Positions 44,688 through 53,884 of a stretch of DNA of 64,000 bases are shown piece by piece. The notes beneath the pieces were generated by a model. The model was not told where the DNA came from. It was given only the letters and a program-made list of their open reading frames with translations, and did no database searches. Made by a program: the position numbers and the translations under genes. How positions within the stretch are numbered: the stretch's first letter is position 1; each line of letters opens with the position of its first letter. Source of the stretch: Mycobacterium paraffinicum (GTDB lineage Bacteria > Actinomycetota > Actinomycetes > Mycobacteriales > Mycobacteriaceae); contig NZ_MPNT01000001.1 in assembly GCF_001907675.1 (NCBI RefSeq), positions 186,001-250,000 of the forward strand, in the 5' to 3' direction.

Positions 44688-46181
44688 TCAGCCAACCGGG
44701 TAATGCATGGTCTTGATTTCCATATACTCGTCGGCGCCGGCGGCGCCGTGTTCGCGCCCGATGCCCGACTGTTTGTAACCGCCGAACGGCGCGGGACCGA
44801 TCGGGCCGCCGAAGCTCTGATCGCCGCCATTGATGTGGATGTAGCCGGCCCGCAGGGCTCCGGCCACCTCGAAGGCCTTGACCGAGTCGCCGCTCCATAC
44901 CGAGCCGCCGAGGCCGAACGGTGTGTCGTTCGCGATCGCAATGGCCTCCTGAGGGCCGTCGAAGGGAATCATCACGCCCACCGGGCCGAATATCTCCTCT
45001 CGGGCGATCCGCATGTCGTTCGTCACGTCGCTGAACAGGGTCGGTTCAACGAAGAAGCCGCGGTCCAGATGCGCCGGACGGCCACCGCCGGCGACAAGTG
45101 TCGCCCCTTCGTCAAGACCGGACTGGATGTAGCCCAGGACCCGATCGCGTTGGGTTGCGCTGATCAACGGACCCATTTCCGATTCCGGATCCGCCGGGTC
45201 GCCGACCTTGATGGCCTGGATGGCGGCGCTCACCCGCTCCTTGACGGCGTCGTAGACAGGCCGCTCGACCAGGAGCCGGGTCTGTAGCACGCAGCCTTGT
45301 CCGGCGTGCACAGTAAACCCCATCACCAGCGACATCAGCATCATCGGATTGTCGATGTCGGTGTCGGCGAAGACGATGTTGGGTGATTTTCCGCCGAGTT
45401 CGAGCACGACACGCTTCAGCGTGCCCGCGGCCTGGCGCATCACTTCACGGCCGATGGTGTTGGAGCCCGTGAAGGACAGGACGGCGACCTGTGGATGCTC
45501 GGTGAGCGCGCGCGCTTCCTCGATACCACCGGTTACCACGTTGAGGACACCCGGCGGGATTCCTGCCTCTGCCGCCGCGTCTGCCAGGATCAATGCCGAG
45601 AAAGGCGTGTTTGGCGAGGGTTTCAGCACCATGGTATTGCCGGTGGCCAGGATCGGGCCAATCTTCCACAGGTTCAACAGGATCGGATAGTTGAACGGGG
45701 TGATGGCCCCCACGACGCCTGCCGGCTCCTTGCGTACCAGCGCCTGGCCCATTCCGGTCAAGCCCACGGTCGGCGGCAGGGCTTCGTCGAACTTCAACTC
45801 CGCCGCCTTATCGGCCCAGAAGTAGGCAAAGCGGATGGCCTCTTCGACTTGGCTTACCTTGCCGGCCATTCCAGCGCACCCGATCTCATTCTCGAGAAGG
45901 AAGACCAGGTCCTCGCGGCGCGCGGCAACGGCATCGGCGAAGCGATGCAGTAATCGAGACCGTTCCTTCGGCGACATCTTCGGCCATGCGCCACGGCCGT
46001 CTTCAAAGGCCCGATAGGCTGCGTCTACGGCTCGATTGACGTCATCGACGGATGACTCTTGCACCTGCCCGATGGGAAGCTCGGTTGCCGGATTGATGAT
46101 CGTGGTGATGTGGTCGCCGCCGCCCTTGTCCCACTGGCCGTTGACGTAGGGCGTCCCCGGGTTCAGCGACAGTTTCGCCAT
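44688..46181 (-). CDS. Aldehyde dehydrogenase
   Basis: A 497-residue ALDH with TPFNYPILLNLWKIGP, FTGSNTIGRE, the base in LELGGKSPN and the nucleophile in GQGCVLQTR. It is distinct from, but related to, the ALDH at 18979. It forms a likely operon with the long ACAD downstream. The substrate would be an aldehyde from P450 or SDR action on the block II compound (inference). Confidence 0.92.
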   Translation of the reverse strand: MAKLSLNPGTPYVNGQWDKGGGDHITTIINPATELPIGQVQESSVDDVNRAVDAAYRAFEDGRGAWPKMSPKERSRLLHRFADAVAARREDLVFLLENEIGCAGMAGKVSQVEEAIRFAYFWADKAAELKFDEALPPTVGLTGMGQALVRKEPAGVVGAITPFNYPILLNLWKIGPILATGNTMVLKPSPNTPFSALILADAAAEAGIPPGVLNVVTGGIEEARALTEHPQVAVLSFTGSNTIGREVMRQAAGTLKRVVLELGGKSPNIVFADTDIDNPMMLMSLVMGFTVHAGQGCVLQTRLLVERPVYDAVKERVSAAIQAIKVGDPADPESEMGPLISATQRDRVLGYIQSGLDEGATLVAGGGRPAHLDRGFFVEPTLFSDVTNDMRIAREEIFGPVGVMIPFDGPQEAIAIANDTPFGLGGSVWSGDSVKAFEVAGALRAGYIHINGGDQSFGGPIGPAPFGGYKQSGIGREHGAAGADEYMEIKTMHYPVG

Positions 46182-46247
46182 ATCACACTCCGATTCTCCG
46201 TAGTGATTTACCGGTTCGGTCGCAAGGATCAGTCCTGACCCGAGTCG

Positions 46248-47417
46248 TCAACACGCTTGCAGGACCATGGCGCTCGTTGGCAAAGCAGGACCGGAAGTCA
46301 CAACCATGGTGTTGGTGTCGGGGATTTGATTGACCGAATGGCCGCGGATCTGGCGGACCGCTTCGACTATCCCATTGAAACCATGGAGATAGCCCTCGCC
46401 AATCTGGCCCCCGTTTGGATTCACGGGATGGGCACCGCCTGGAGACGTGTGGCCCTCCGCAATGAAGTCAATCCCTTCCCCGCGTCCACAGAATCCGAGC
46501 GCCTCGAGCGACATCGGGATGAGTGGACTGAAGGAGTCGTAGATGATCGCGGCGTCGAAGTCCTTGGCGTTCATGCCGGTGTGCCGGTAGAGGTTCTTGG
46601 CGACGACGTCCAGATCCGGCACCCCGCTGATGTCAGGCGCGTAATAGTTCTGCATCAGCGTCGACTGGTGCGCCATTCCTCTGACCGCGCCGCGAATCTT
46701 GACGGGAGCCGCCTTCAGGTCACGCGCACGCGCCGCGGTCGTCACGACGAATGCTGCACCTCCGTCGCTTTCCAAGCAGCAGTCGTTGACGCGCAGGACG
46801 GGTTCGGCCACCCACTTGGACGCTTGGTGGTCCTCGATCGTCAAGGGCCTTCCGAAGAAACGAGCCGCTGGGTTGGTTTCCGCCCACTTACGAGCCGATA
46901 CCACGACATGCGCGAGGTCGGCGTTGGTCTTGCCGTAGTCGTGAAGATAACGATGAAAAGTGGGCGCCTCCCACCACGCCGGCGTGATCGAGCCGTAGGT
47001 GAAAACTTGACGCAACACAGCCTGTGTCGTGCCCGCATCGGAATCAGAGATTCCCTGCCCGAATCGACGTCCCGAACGCAGATTCTCAGCACGGTAGATC
47101 ACAACGACCTCGGCCAACCCCGTCCTCACCGCGAGCGCAGCGTCCTGAAATGTCATGCATGCGCCACCGCCGCCGGCCAGCGTAATCGAAAACCAATTCA
47201 GCTCAGGCAATCCGAGTAGCTGTGCGAGCAGGAAGGGCGAGGTCGGATCGGCCTCGTACGTCACCAGCCCGTCGACATCCCGCGTCGCCAGTCCTGCGTC
47301 GGTGAGGGCCATGGCAATCGCACGCATCGCCAGAGTCGACGACGACACGCCGGAGTCCGTCGACATCTCGGTGATACCTACTCCGGCTATCACCACATCG
47401 GTGTCTGAGTTCGGCAT
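46248..47417 (-). CDS. SCP-x thiolase-like (Ltp2-like) aldolase
   Basis: A 389-residue thiolase-fold protein in which the nucleophilic Cys loop reads ITLAGGGGACMTF (Gly at the expected Cys position) and the G-H-P motif is replaced in VNPNGGQIGEGYLHG. It starts two bases after the stop of the DUF35 gene at 47420, its likely obligate partner. As in Ltp2, a retro-aldol cleavage of a beta-hydroxyacyl-CoA is the best guess. It has less in common with the copy at 33168 than with thiolase-family relatives in general, so the modules are old. Confidence 0.85.
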   Translation of the reverse strand: MPNSDTDVVIAGVGITEMSTDSGVSSSTLAMRAIAMALTDAGLATRDVDGLVTYEADPTSPFLLAQLLGLPELNWFSITLAGGGGACMTFQDAALAVRTGLAEVVVIYRAENLRSGRRFGQGISDSDAGTTQAVLRQVFTYGSITPAWWEAPTFHRYLHDYGKTNADLAHVVVSARKWAETNPAARFFGRPLTIEDHQASKWVAEPVLRVNDCCLESDGGAAFVVTTAARARDLKAAPVKIRGAVRGMAHQSTLMQNYYAPDISGVPDLDVVAKNLYRHTGMNAKDFDAAIIYDSFSPLIPMSLEALGFCGRGEGIDFIAEGHTSPGGAHPVNPNGGQIGEGYLHGFNGIVEAVRQIRGHSVNQIPDTNTMVVTSGPALPTSAMVLQAC

Positions 47418-47419
47418 GG

Positions 47420-47887
47420 CTACCGTTCAGCTCCGGCGGGGGCAAAAACCGGAACCATCACACCGGAATCGGCCGCCGCGAACTGAACCTCAACGCGCAT
47501 GCCGAAGTTGACCGCGGCAGGATCGATGCCCACGAGCCGGGAGAAGTATCGCAACCCCTCGTCCAGTTCGATCACGACGAACACGAGGTCTTCGTCGATG
47601 AGAGCGGCGCTGGGACGGCGCGGGATGGCGTAGGTATGGACCGACCCGCGCCCCGACGTCGCTACTACGTCGAATTCGGTTGCACCGCAGGCGTAGCACG
47701 CATAAGCCGGCAGACTCCACCATGTCGCACACAGGCGACATCGCTGAAATGCCAGTTGACCGTTGCTGGTGGCGTCGAAGAAGAACCGGTTGGTGTCATC
47801 GACGCCGGGACCGATGAACTTCAAAGACTTATCCACCACGTCGGTGCGGGCGGACTCAGAGCGCGGTTGCACGGCGCCCCTCCCCAT
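47420..47887 (-). CDS. DUF35 zinc-ribbon/OB-fold protein
   Basis: A 155-residue protein with QRCRLCATWWSLPAYACYACG (four ribbon Cys) and an OB-fold with VHTYAIPRRP and DLVFVVIELDEG. It heads a two-gene unit with the Ltp-like gene at 46248. Its upstream region carries the GTAGAC/GTCTAC inverted repeat (47900-47928) directly next to the start codon. Likely role: structural and CoA-binding partner of the Ltp-like aldolase. Confidence 0.86.
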   Translation of the reverse strand: MGRGAVQPRSESARTDVVDKSLKFIGPGVDDTNRFFFDATSNGQLAFQRCRLCATWWSLPAYACYACGATEFDVVATSGRGSVHTYAIPRRPSAALIDEDLVFVVIELDEGLRYFSRLVGIDPAAVNFGMRVEVQFAAADSGVMVPVFAPAGAER

Positions 47888-47899
47888 CGGATAGCACGA

Positions 47900-47928
47900 C
47901 GTAGACGCTAATACGATTTTTGTCTACG
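47900..47928. promoter_or_regulatory. GTAGAC/GTCTAC inverted repeat
   Basis: CGTAGAC (47900-47906) and GTCTACG (47922-47928) are perfect 7-bp arms around 15 bases. It lies 13 bases from the DUF35 start and also just ahead of a small plus-strand frame. The half-site is shared with the palindrome at 53702 and with the TCTACGCGG promoter elements. Confidence 0.5.
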
Positions 47929-47933
47929 CGTCA

Positions 47934-48053
47934 ATGGGCGGAGCGTGGGTGGACGAGGAAGCCGAGCGCAACCGGGCAGCCGAACGGCGCGCAGCGGCGG
48001 CTTTCCGCGCCGAAAGGGCTGCCGTGTCTATGGGCTCACCGCGAGGCCGATGA
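47934..48053 (+). CDS. Possible 39-residue Ala/Arg/Glu-rich small protein
   Basis: An ATG at 47934 opens a frame to TGA at 48051-48053. The product is highly charged, with a DEEAERNRAAERRAAAAFRA stretch that would form a single amphipathic helix. It starts six bases after the inverted repeat at 47900 and has no Shine-Dalgarno sequence, so a leaderless message is possible. It may also be chance in GC-rich DNA. No family recognised. Confidence 0.3.
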   Translation: MGGAWVDEEAERNRAAERRAAAAFRAERAAVSMGSPRGR

Positions 48054-48173
48054 CAGGTTATCGGCCCGATCGAGCGAAGTTGTTCAATGACGTTTGACCG
48101 GAGGGGCTTTCGCCGTACAAGCGACCCAGGTTCGTCGTGTTCCAGCCACCAGCGCGGCGGCGGTTACCTCCGG

Positions 48174-48806
48174 CTACAGTGGCGGCACCACGAATTCGCT
48201 GATGAATTCGCGAGCGACGAACGGATAGTCGTTCTCTGCATCGCGCCCGGTGGGCAATAATGCGAATCCGGCGATGCATCGGGCGACCCATTCCACCGCC
48301 CGACCGATGTCACGGCCCTTGCTGACCTCACCGGCCTTTCGCGCCTGTGCCATTCGAGGGGCCAAGACCTCCTCCAGCACATCGATGATCACAGCCGATT
48401 CCTCGGCATGAATGCGAAAGTACAACGCATTCGGATTGTCGACCGACCGCATCGTCGAACACCAAACCGTAAGCGCAGCTGCAACATTGCCCAGACTGTC
48501 CGCGAGGTTCTTCCCGTCGGCGAGTGCATCTTCGAAGTCCCGACGCATCATGTCGACGGCTTGGGCCCGGACCGCCTTGTGCAGTCCTTCGCTGGTCGGG
48601 AAGTGCTTATACAGGGTGGCACGCGACATCCCAGCGATGCGCCCGACGTCTTCCATGGTGGTCTTGTCCCAGCCGATGGTCACGTAGCACCGGCGAGCTG
48701 CGTCGAGAATGCGGTCCCCGCGCGGTGCATCGTCGGCAACCTGGGCGGCGCGAGATGTGAACACCTTGAACCGACCGCCGAACGCGGTGTCCTGGTGAGC
48801 GGTCAT
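48174..48806 (-). CDS. TetR-family regulator (block II)
   Basis: A 210-residue regulator with an N-terminal helix-turn-helix (RILDAARRCYVTIGWDKTTM, then MSRATLYKHFPTSEG) and an all-helical ligand domain carrying FRIHAEESAVIIDVLEEV. It is not close to the TetR at 18281. It lies among the block II genes, 164 bases downstream of the SDR start region at 48970, and is the only regulator there. I infer that it reads the GTAGAC/GTCTAC-type sites at 47900 and 53702. The ligand is unknown. Confidence 0.88.
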   Translation of the reverse strand: MTAHQDTAFGGRFKVFTSRAAQVADDAPRGDRILDAARRCYVTIGWDKTTMEDVGRIAGMSRATLYKHFPTSEGLHKAVRAQAVDMMRRDFEDALADGKNLADSLGNVAAALTVWCSTMRSVDNPNALYFRIHAEESAVIIDVLEEVLAPRMAQARKAGEVSKGRDIGRAVEWVARCIAGFALLPTGRDAENDYPFVAREFISEFVVPPL

Positions 48807-48969
48807 CGGGCGCCGCCGACCGGGCTACCCTGCCACGCCGGAATATCGCCGCTCACGAATAACCAGCGTAACAGCATGAGCGTGTTGTCCCGACCCAGAG
48901 ACAGCCCGGTGTCGGTGGACCCCAGTGGCGACATGAGAGGCGCAGTTCAATCTCGATTCCTCACCCCGA

Positions 48970-49827
48970 TCACGGGAACGTGTAATCGTGCAACTTGATC
49001 CAAGCGCCCAGGTCCACTCGCATCTGTGTGCCGGTCACCGCGCGCGACTCGTCAGAGATGAGGTACACCACCGCGTGTGCAACATCCGAAACATCGACCC
49101 ACGGGTCCGGAAACAGGTTGAGCGCTGGAAAGGCCGGCAGCGCATCCTCGAGCGTCGGCGACTCCAGATCGGGCCGGAATGACTTGTACAGCGGTTCATT
49201 GCGCATGATCGCCGTATCGACCGACGTCGGGTGCACCGCGTTAGCGCGGATCCGGCGCGGCGCGACGGCAAGCGCGAGTTCGTGGGTGTACGCGGCGAGC
49301 AGACGCTTCGAGGCGACATAACCCAAACCACCGGCGCCGCCGTTCGGATCGGCTTTCAGGGCCGACGTGAACGCCGCGTAGGAGCCCGTGATCACGATCG
49401 ACGAGCCGTCCTTCAGGAAGGGATACGCGGCGCTTACCGTGTTGAGTACTCCGACCAGATTCACGTCCACGGTGTCGTTGAAAGATATCGGGTCCGTGTT
49501 GCCCACGGCCATGATGCCGGCCTGCGCGACGACGCCATGAAGGCCGCCGAACAATTCGACACCCTCGCGCAAAGCATCAGCGACCGCACGCTTGTCGCGT
49601 ACGTCACCCTTGACGAGGTGGTGCTTTCCGCCTGCATCGCTGATGAGGTCCCTGGTTTCGTCCAGCTCCGCCTCGGACGCCATCGGATACGGCACCGTCG
49701 CGATGTTCTCGGCGATGTCGATACCGATGATGTTCGCGCCCTCTTCGGCCAGACGGACAGCGTGTGCGCGTCCTTGGCCGCGCGCCACACCGGTGATGAA
49801 GACGACCTTGTCCTGCACTCGTCCCAT
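48970..49827 (-). CDS. Mycofactocin-coupled-type SDR
   Basis: A 285-residue SDR opening MGRVQDKVVFITGVARGQGR with AHAVRLAEEGANIIGID, the pattern of SDRs with non-exchanging NAD that depend on mycofactocin. The catalytic Ser/Tyr/Lys are in ITGSYAAF and YVASKRL, and the chain ends with a DLGAWIKLHDYTFP tail. It follows the fused CaiB gene on the same strand after a 59-base gap. Likely role: alcohol oxidation in the block II pathway. Confidence 0.87.
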   Translation of the reverse strand: MGRVQDKVVFITGVARGQGRAHAVRLAEEGANIIGIDIAENIATVPYPMASEAELDETRDLISDAGGKHHLVKGDVRDKRAVADALREGVELFGGLHGVVAQAGIMAVGNTDPISFNDTVDVNLVGVLNTVSAAYPFLKDGSSIVITGSYAAFTSALKADPNGGAGGLGYVASKRLLAAYTHELALAVAPRRIRANAVHPTSVDTAIMRNEPLYKSFRPDLESPTLEDALPAFPALNLFPDPWVDVSDVAHAVVYLISDESRAVTGTQMRVDLGAWIKLHDYTFP

Positions 49828-49886
49828 GTCAATCTCCTGTCTCGGTGGGTGTCGCGATCAGTTTTCTGATCCGCGAGGGCTTGCTC

Positions 49887-52487
49887 CTAGAAGACACCAG
49901 TCCGTAACAGCTCCTCGACCTCCGCCATAGTCAACCCGAGCCGACTTGGGTAAAAGCTGAGATTGTCTTCGCCGTAATTCGGACCCGATCGGCCGACGAA
50001 ACCCCCTATATATGAGGGTGTTTCGCTGAAGACAACCGGCAGCGTCCTTACCGGCCAGGTGCCGATCTCGGACTGTGGAACCTCCTCCAGCCAGCCCAGG
50101 TGAGCGAGTTGAGGGTCGTTTTCGCAACGATCCTGTGCCGTCTGACAGACACCCGCCGGAAACCCGCGGCCCGCCAGCGCGTACATCAGTTCGTAGCCGT
50201 CGCAATCCGCCGTGCACGCAGCGACGACCGCGTCAAGTTCGTCCTGATGCGCCAGGCGGTCGGCCAGTGTGGCGAACCGCGCATCGGCCCCGAGTTCTGG
50301 TTTGTTCAGTACTTCGACCAATGTCGTCCAATGCTCATCGGTGAAAGATGACAGCGCAATCCAGCGGTCCACGCCCCGAGTCGGATAGATGCCGTGCGGA
50401 GCCGCAGGCTTGTATGGAGAGCGGTTACCTGTGCGCTCATAGACGCGCCCGTTGACGCTGTGGTCGAGAACCGCGGTGCCCGTCAGATAGATACCGATTT
50501 CGATCTGAGAGGCGTCGATGTGGCAGCCGAGGCCGGTCCGCTGCTTGCGGAAGAGCGCTGCCAGCATGGCTGTGGCCATGTTGTAGGCGCCGAACCAGTC
50601 GAGGTAGGAGTATCCGATGCCGGCGGGCGGGAAAGGCGCGGGCATGCCGGACATTTCGCTATTGCCCGCGAACGCGGCCGCCGTCGGCCCGTAAGTTCGC
50701 ATGCCCTTGTAGCAGCCGTGCTCCCCGGTACCGGACTGCTGAACATAGATGATCTCGGGGTTGATTTCTTTCAACCTCTCGTACCCGAATCCCATGCGCT
50801 CCATGGTTCCCGGTGAGAATCCCTCGATCACCATGTCGGCTTCGGCGATCAGGCGCTCGAGAATCTGCTTGCCCTCGGCTGATTTCAGGTTCAAGCTCAC
50901 CCCGAGCTTGCCCGCATTGATCTCCATGAACGCGCCGGACTTGTTCGGCCCACGGTCGCCGGCCGGTACGGCAATCGGCCCCTGGGCCTTGTCACGCTCG
51001 GCACGGCCGCCCTCCGGAGCGAATCCGGCACCGAAACGCATTGTGTCCCAACGGCTGGAGTGTTCGACCTTGACCACTTCCGCGCCGTGCGCCGCGAGAA
51101 ACCGCCCCGCACCGGCGCTGGCAAGCAGCCAGGACAAGTCGACCACGCGAACCCCCGACAACGCGAATGGCTTCCCCGACGGGGACACCTCGGCGGCCGC
51201 GCGGTGGGCCACATGGCTCGCGCGGGGCCCGGGTGCGCCTTGGGTGGAGATCTCCTCGAAGACCTCCGCTGTGTGCTCACCGAGCATCGGTGGCCGCGTG
51301 TCCGACTGCCACGGCACCTCCGGGCAGTACCACCGCGCCCCGGTGTAGGTATAGCTCTCGCCGAGTTCGGGATGCTCGACGACCTTGAACGCCTCTCGGG
51401 CGCTGAAGTGCGGATCGGTGACATTCTCGTGCGGCGAACGGATTGGCGCCCAGGGCATTCCGACCTGCTGCGCCTCCTGCCAGATCTCCCGATTGGCAAG
51501 GAACCGGCCGATGAGCCGGTCAGTGACGTCGCCGATGTGCTGGGCAACGACGGGTTGGGCGCGGTAGGCGTCGTCAAGGTATTTCGGATCGTCCAGATCG
51601 GCCTGCATCCCGTGGCGCGCCAGCATGTCGACCAGAGCTTTGAACAGGGCGCTGCCACCCGGCAGGTAGGTCCGGTAGGGCAGCAGCCAACGACCGTCTT
51701 TGGTCAGCGCGAGCGCTGGGACAGCCGCCGTCGGCATCGAATGCCGACACGTCTGTCGCAGATTGGTGAGGCGTTGGTATACCCAGTTCGGAACGTCGGT
51801 CTCGGTGTTCTTGCTGACCGCATCATGGATCGATGCCGAGAGGTATTGGCCCCGCCCCGAAGACTGCCGATAGATCAACGCCGTGATGATGGCGATCGAT
51901 GTCGTCTCGCCGGCGATGCAGTACGCCTGCCACATCTGAGGCGCGATCGGAGGCGTGTCGTAGTGCCCTGACGGCTCGGGGTCATAGCCACAGTTCATGG
52001 CTACGCCGCCCAGTGCGAGATGAACGAGGTCGCTGCCGGGATAGTCGGCCCATGGGCCGTCGTCACCGAACGGCGATATTCGGCAGTAGATCAGTCCGGG
52101 CACGTTGGCGCGCAATGCTTCCTGGTCGAGGCCACGGGTACGCATGTAATCCAAAGATCGGGTGTGCACGAAGACGTCGGCGCGGGAGACCAAGTCCCGC
52201 AGTCGTGCCTGATCTGCCGGTTCGTCGAGATCCAAGACCACGCTTCGCTTGCCGATGTTGGAGTGCCAAAAGTGAAGGCTCTGTTCGGGATTCTCGATGT
52301 CATCTTTGAAGGGCCCATAGGTCCGGGTGATCTCACCGACTGGCGGTTCGACCTTGATGACGTTCGCGCCGAGCCCGGCAAGCAGCTTGCCCACGTACTC
52401 GCCGGTCTCGTCGGCAAGCTCGACGACGGTGACACCGGCGAGGAAGCCCTCGCTTCGCTTGGCGCCGGCTTGGGTATCAGGTGTCAC
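49887..52487 (-). CDS. Tandem-fused CaiB/BaiF CoA-transferase (866 aa)
   Basis: The largest of three fused family III proteins. Unit 1 (to about 430) begins VTVVELADETGEYVGKLLAGLG and has Tyr where the catalytic Asp belongs (WQAYCIAGETTSI, near 188). Unit 2 (from about 435) begins VRVVDLSWLLASAGAGRFLAAHG and keeps the Asp (SYLDWFGAYNMAT, near 629). Active family members transfer CoA to carboxylic acids through that Asp. It overlaps the amidohydrolase at 52484 by 4 bases, so CoA attachment may follow hydrolysis by that enzyme (inference). Confidence 0.87.
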   Translation of the reverse strand: MTPDTQAGAKRSEGFLAGVTVVELADETGEYVGKLLAGLGANVIKVEPPVGEITRTYGPFKDDIENPEQSLHFWHSNIGKRSVVLDLDEPADQARLRDLVSRADVFVHTRSLDYMRTRGLDQEALRANVPGLIYCRISPFGDDGPWADYPGSDLVHLALGGVAMNCGYDPEPSGHYDTPPIAPQMWQAYCIAGETTSIAIITALIYRQSSGRGQYLSASIHDAVSKNTETDVPNWVYQRLTNLRQTCRHSMPTAAVPALALTKDGRWLLPYRTYLPGGSALFKALVDMLARHGMQADLDDPKYLDDAYRAQPVVAQHIGDVTDRLIGRFLANREIWQEAQQVGMPWAPIRSPHENVTDPHFSAREAFKVVEHPELGESYTYTGARWYCPEVPWQSDTRPPMLGEHTAEVFEEISTQGAPGPRASHVAHRAAAEVSPSGKPFALSGVRVVDLSWLLASAGAGRFLAAHGAEVVKVEHSSRWDTMRFGAGFAPEGGRAERDKAQGPIAVPAGDRGPNKSGAFMEINAGKLGVSLNLKSAEGKQILERLIAEADMVIEGFSPGTMERMGFGYERLKEINPEIIYVQQSGTGEHGCYKGMRTYGPTAAAFAGNSEMSGMPAPFPPAGIGYSYLDWFGAYNMATAMLAALFRKQRTGLGCHIDASQIEIGIYLTGTAVLDHSVNGRVYERTGNRSPYKPAAPHGIYPTRGVDRWIALSSFTDEHWTTLVEVLNKPELGADARFATLADRLAHQDELDAVVAACTADCDGYELMYALAGRGFPAGVCQTAQDRCENDPQLAHLGWLEEVPQSEIGTWPVRTLPVVFSETPSYIGGFVGRSGPNYGEDNLSFYPSRLGLTMAEVEELLRTGVF

Positions 52488-53686
52488 TTCCAGCCCGACC
52501 GCGGGTAGCGGAACAGCTGCCGGGCGTTGTCTTCGGCGATCTTGCGTGCATCGCTATCCGACACCGAGACAAGAACCTCTTGGGCGCGCTTGCGTGAATT
52601 CGGCCAGCTCGAATCGGAGTGCGGATAATCCACTTCGAGCAGCAGCCGATCGACCCCGATCGCGTCGCGGTTCTTCAGTCCGAATTCGTCGTCGATGAAG
52701 CAGCCGTAGAAGTGCTTCTTGAACAGATCGGAGGGCCGAGTGTCCTTGTCGATCTTCTGGTACCAGCGATGCCGGTCCCACACGTAGTCCGTGCGCTCGA
52801 GGATGTAGGGAATCCATCCGATGCCGCCCTCGGCCAGCGAGATCTTCAGGTTGGGATGACGCTGCAATGCACCCGACAGCAGCAGATCGACGGTGGTCCA
52901 CATCAGATTGGTGCCGAAGAGCGTGATCGCCACCGCGAACGGAATGTCCTCCTGCCCGCTGTGCTGGTCATATTGGTCCTGGTCATCGGTGGTCACCCCG
53001 CTCGCGCCGAAGCTGTATCCGGGCAGGTACGTGGACGTGCCGAAGTGCATGCTCAGCGGCATATCGGTGGCCTCAGCGGCGCTCCACAGTGGGTCCCAGT
53101 ACCGAGAGTGCAGGGACGGCATCCCCAGGGGCACCGGGCTCTCGGGAAAACTGATCGTGCGTGCGCCTTTTGAAGCTGTCCGCTCCACCTCGGCGACAGC
53201 CAGGTCGACGTCCCACGTCGGCACCATGACGACCGGAACGTAGCGGTCCGGCGCCGAACCGCACCATTCATCAAGAGAGAAGTCGTTCCAGGCGCGCACG
53301 CATTCGAGTGCCAGCGCTTTGTCTTTGGCTTTGTGAAAGGTCGAACCGGAGAAGCCCGGGAACGAGGGGAAGCACAGTGCCGCCTGCACTCCGTCCAGAT
53401 CCATGTCTTTGGCGCGTTCTACCGGGTCATAGCAGCCCGGAATCATGTCCTGGAATTTCATAGGCTCGAGCCCGTATTCCTCGTATGGCCGACCCGCCAC
53501 CGCGTTCAGGCCAACCTGCGCGTGCAGTTCACCCTCGTATGCCCAGAGATGGTGCCCATGCTCATCCTCGACAATTCGCGGGCCGTCCTCCAGGTATTTG
53601 GAAGGCAGGCGATCTTGCCACACGCGGGGATGCTCGATCAGGTGATCGTCCACCGACACGATCTGTACATCGTCCTGCAAAGGCAC
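52484..53686 (-). CDS. Amidohydrolase_2 family metal-dependent hydrolase
   Basis: A 400-residue protein with IVSVDDHLIEHPRVW at the N-terminus (D-x-H metal site), LCFPSFPGFSG, LSMHFGTS, KISLAEGGIGWIPYILERTDYVW and EVDYPHSDSSWP. This matches the actinobacterial amidohydrolases often coded with CaiB proteins. GTG 53686 is chosen because GAGGAG lies six bases upstream; the frame is open to 53740, but that extra 18 codons is exactly a large palindrome. The gene is coupled to the fused CaiB downstream. Confidence 0.87.
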   Translation of the reverse strand: MPLQDDVQIVSVDDHLIEHPRVWQDRLPSKYLEDGPRIVEDEHGHHLWAYEGELHAQVGLNAVAGRPYEEYGLEPMKFQDMIPGCYDPVERAKDMDLDGVQAALCFPSFPGFSGSTFHKAKDKALALECVRAWNDFSLDEWCGSAPDRYVPVVMVPTWDVDLAVAEVERTASKGARTISFPESPVPLGMPSLHSRYWDPLWSAAEATDMPLSMHFGTSTYLPGYSFGASGVTTDDQDQYDQHSGQEDIPFAVAITLFGTNLMWTTVDLLLSGALQRHPNLKISLAEGGIGWIPYILERTDYVWDRHRWYQKIDKDTRPSDLFKKHFYGCFIDDEFGLKNRDAIGVDRLLLEVDYPHSDSSWPNSRKRAQEVLVSVSDSDARKIAEDNARQLFRYPRSGWK

Positions 53687-53701
53687 TGTACGCTCCTCAG
53701 C

Positions 53702-53738
53702 GGTAGACACGCAGACAGATTCTGTATTCGTGTCTACC
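53702..53738. promoter_or_regulatory. 37-bp near-perfect palindrome
   Basis: Outer arms GGTAGACACG and CGTGTCTACC (10 bp, perfect) enclose ACAGATTCTGT, itself an inverted repeat about the same centre. Only three base pairs on each side do not match. It lies between the divergent amidohydrolase and SDR genes, directly before the amidohydrolase ribosome-binding site, the expected place for an operator holding two dimers. Confidence 0.7.
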
Positions 53739-53884
53739 ACTCGCCACTAACCGTGTCAACAGCGCAGCGGGCATCGCCACGCCTGCCGCTTAAGACGTCC
53801 GTCGGAGGCACTCCCGAATCGACCACATTGCCCGAACTCAACACCCGGAGTTGCACGTCGAGTGCTGAAGGGAATACTCGGGGA

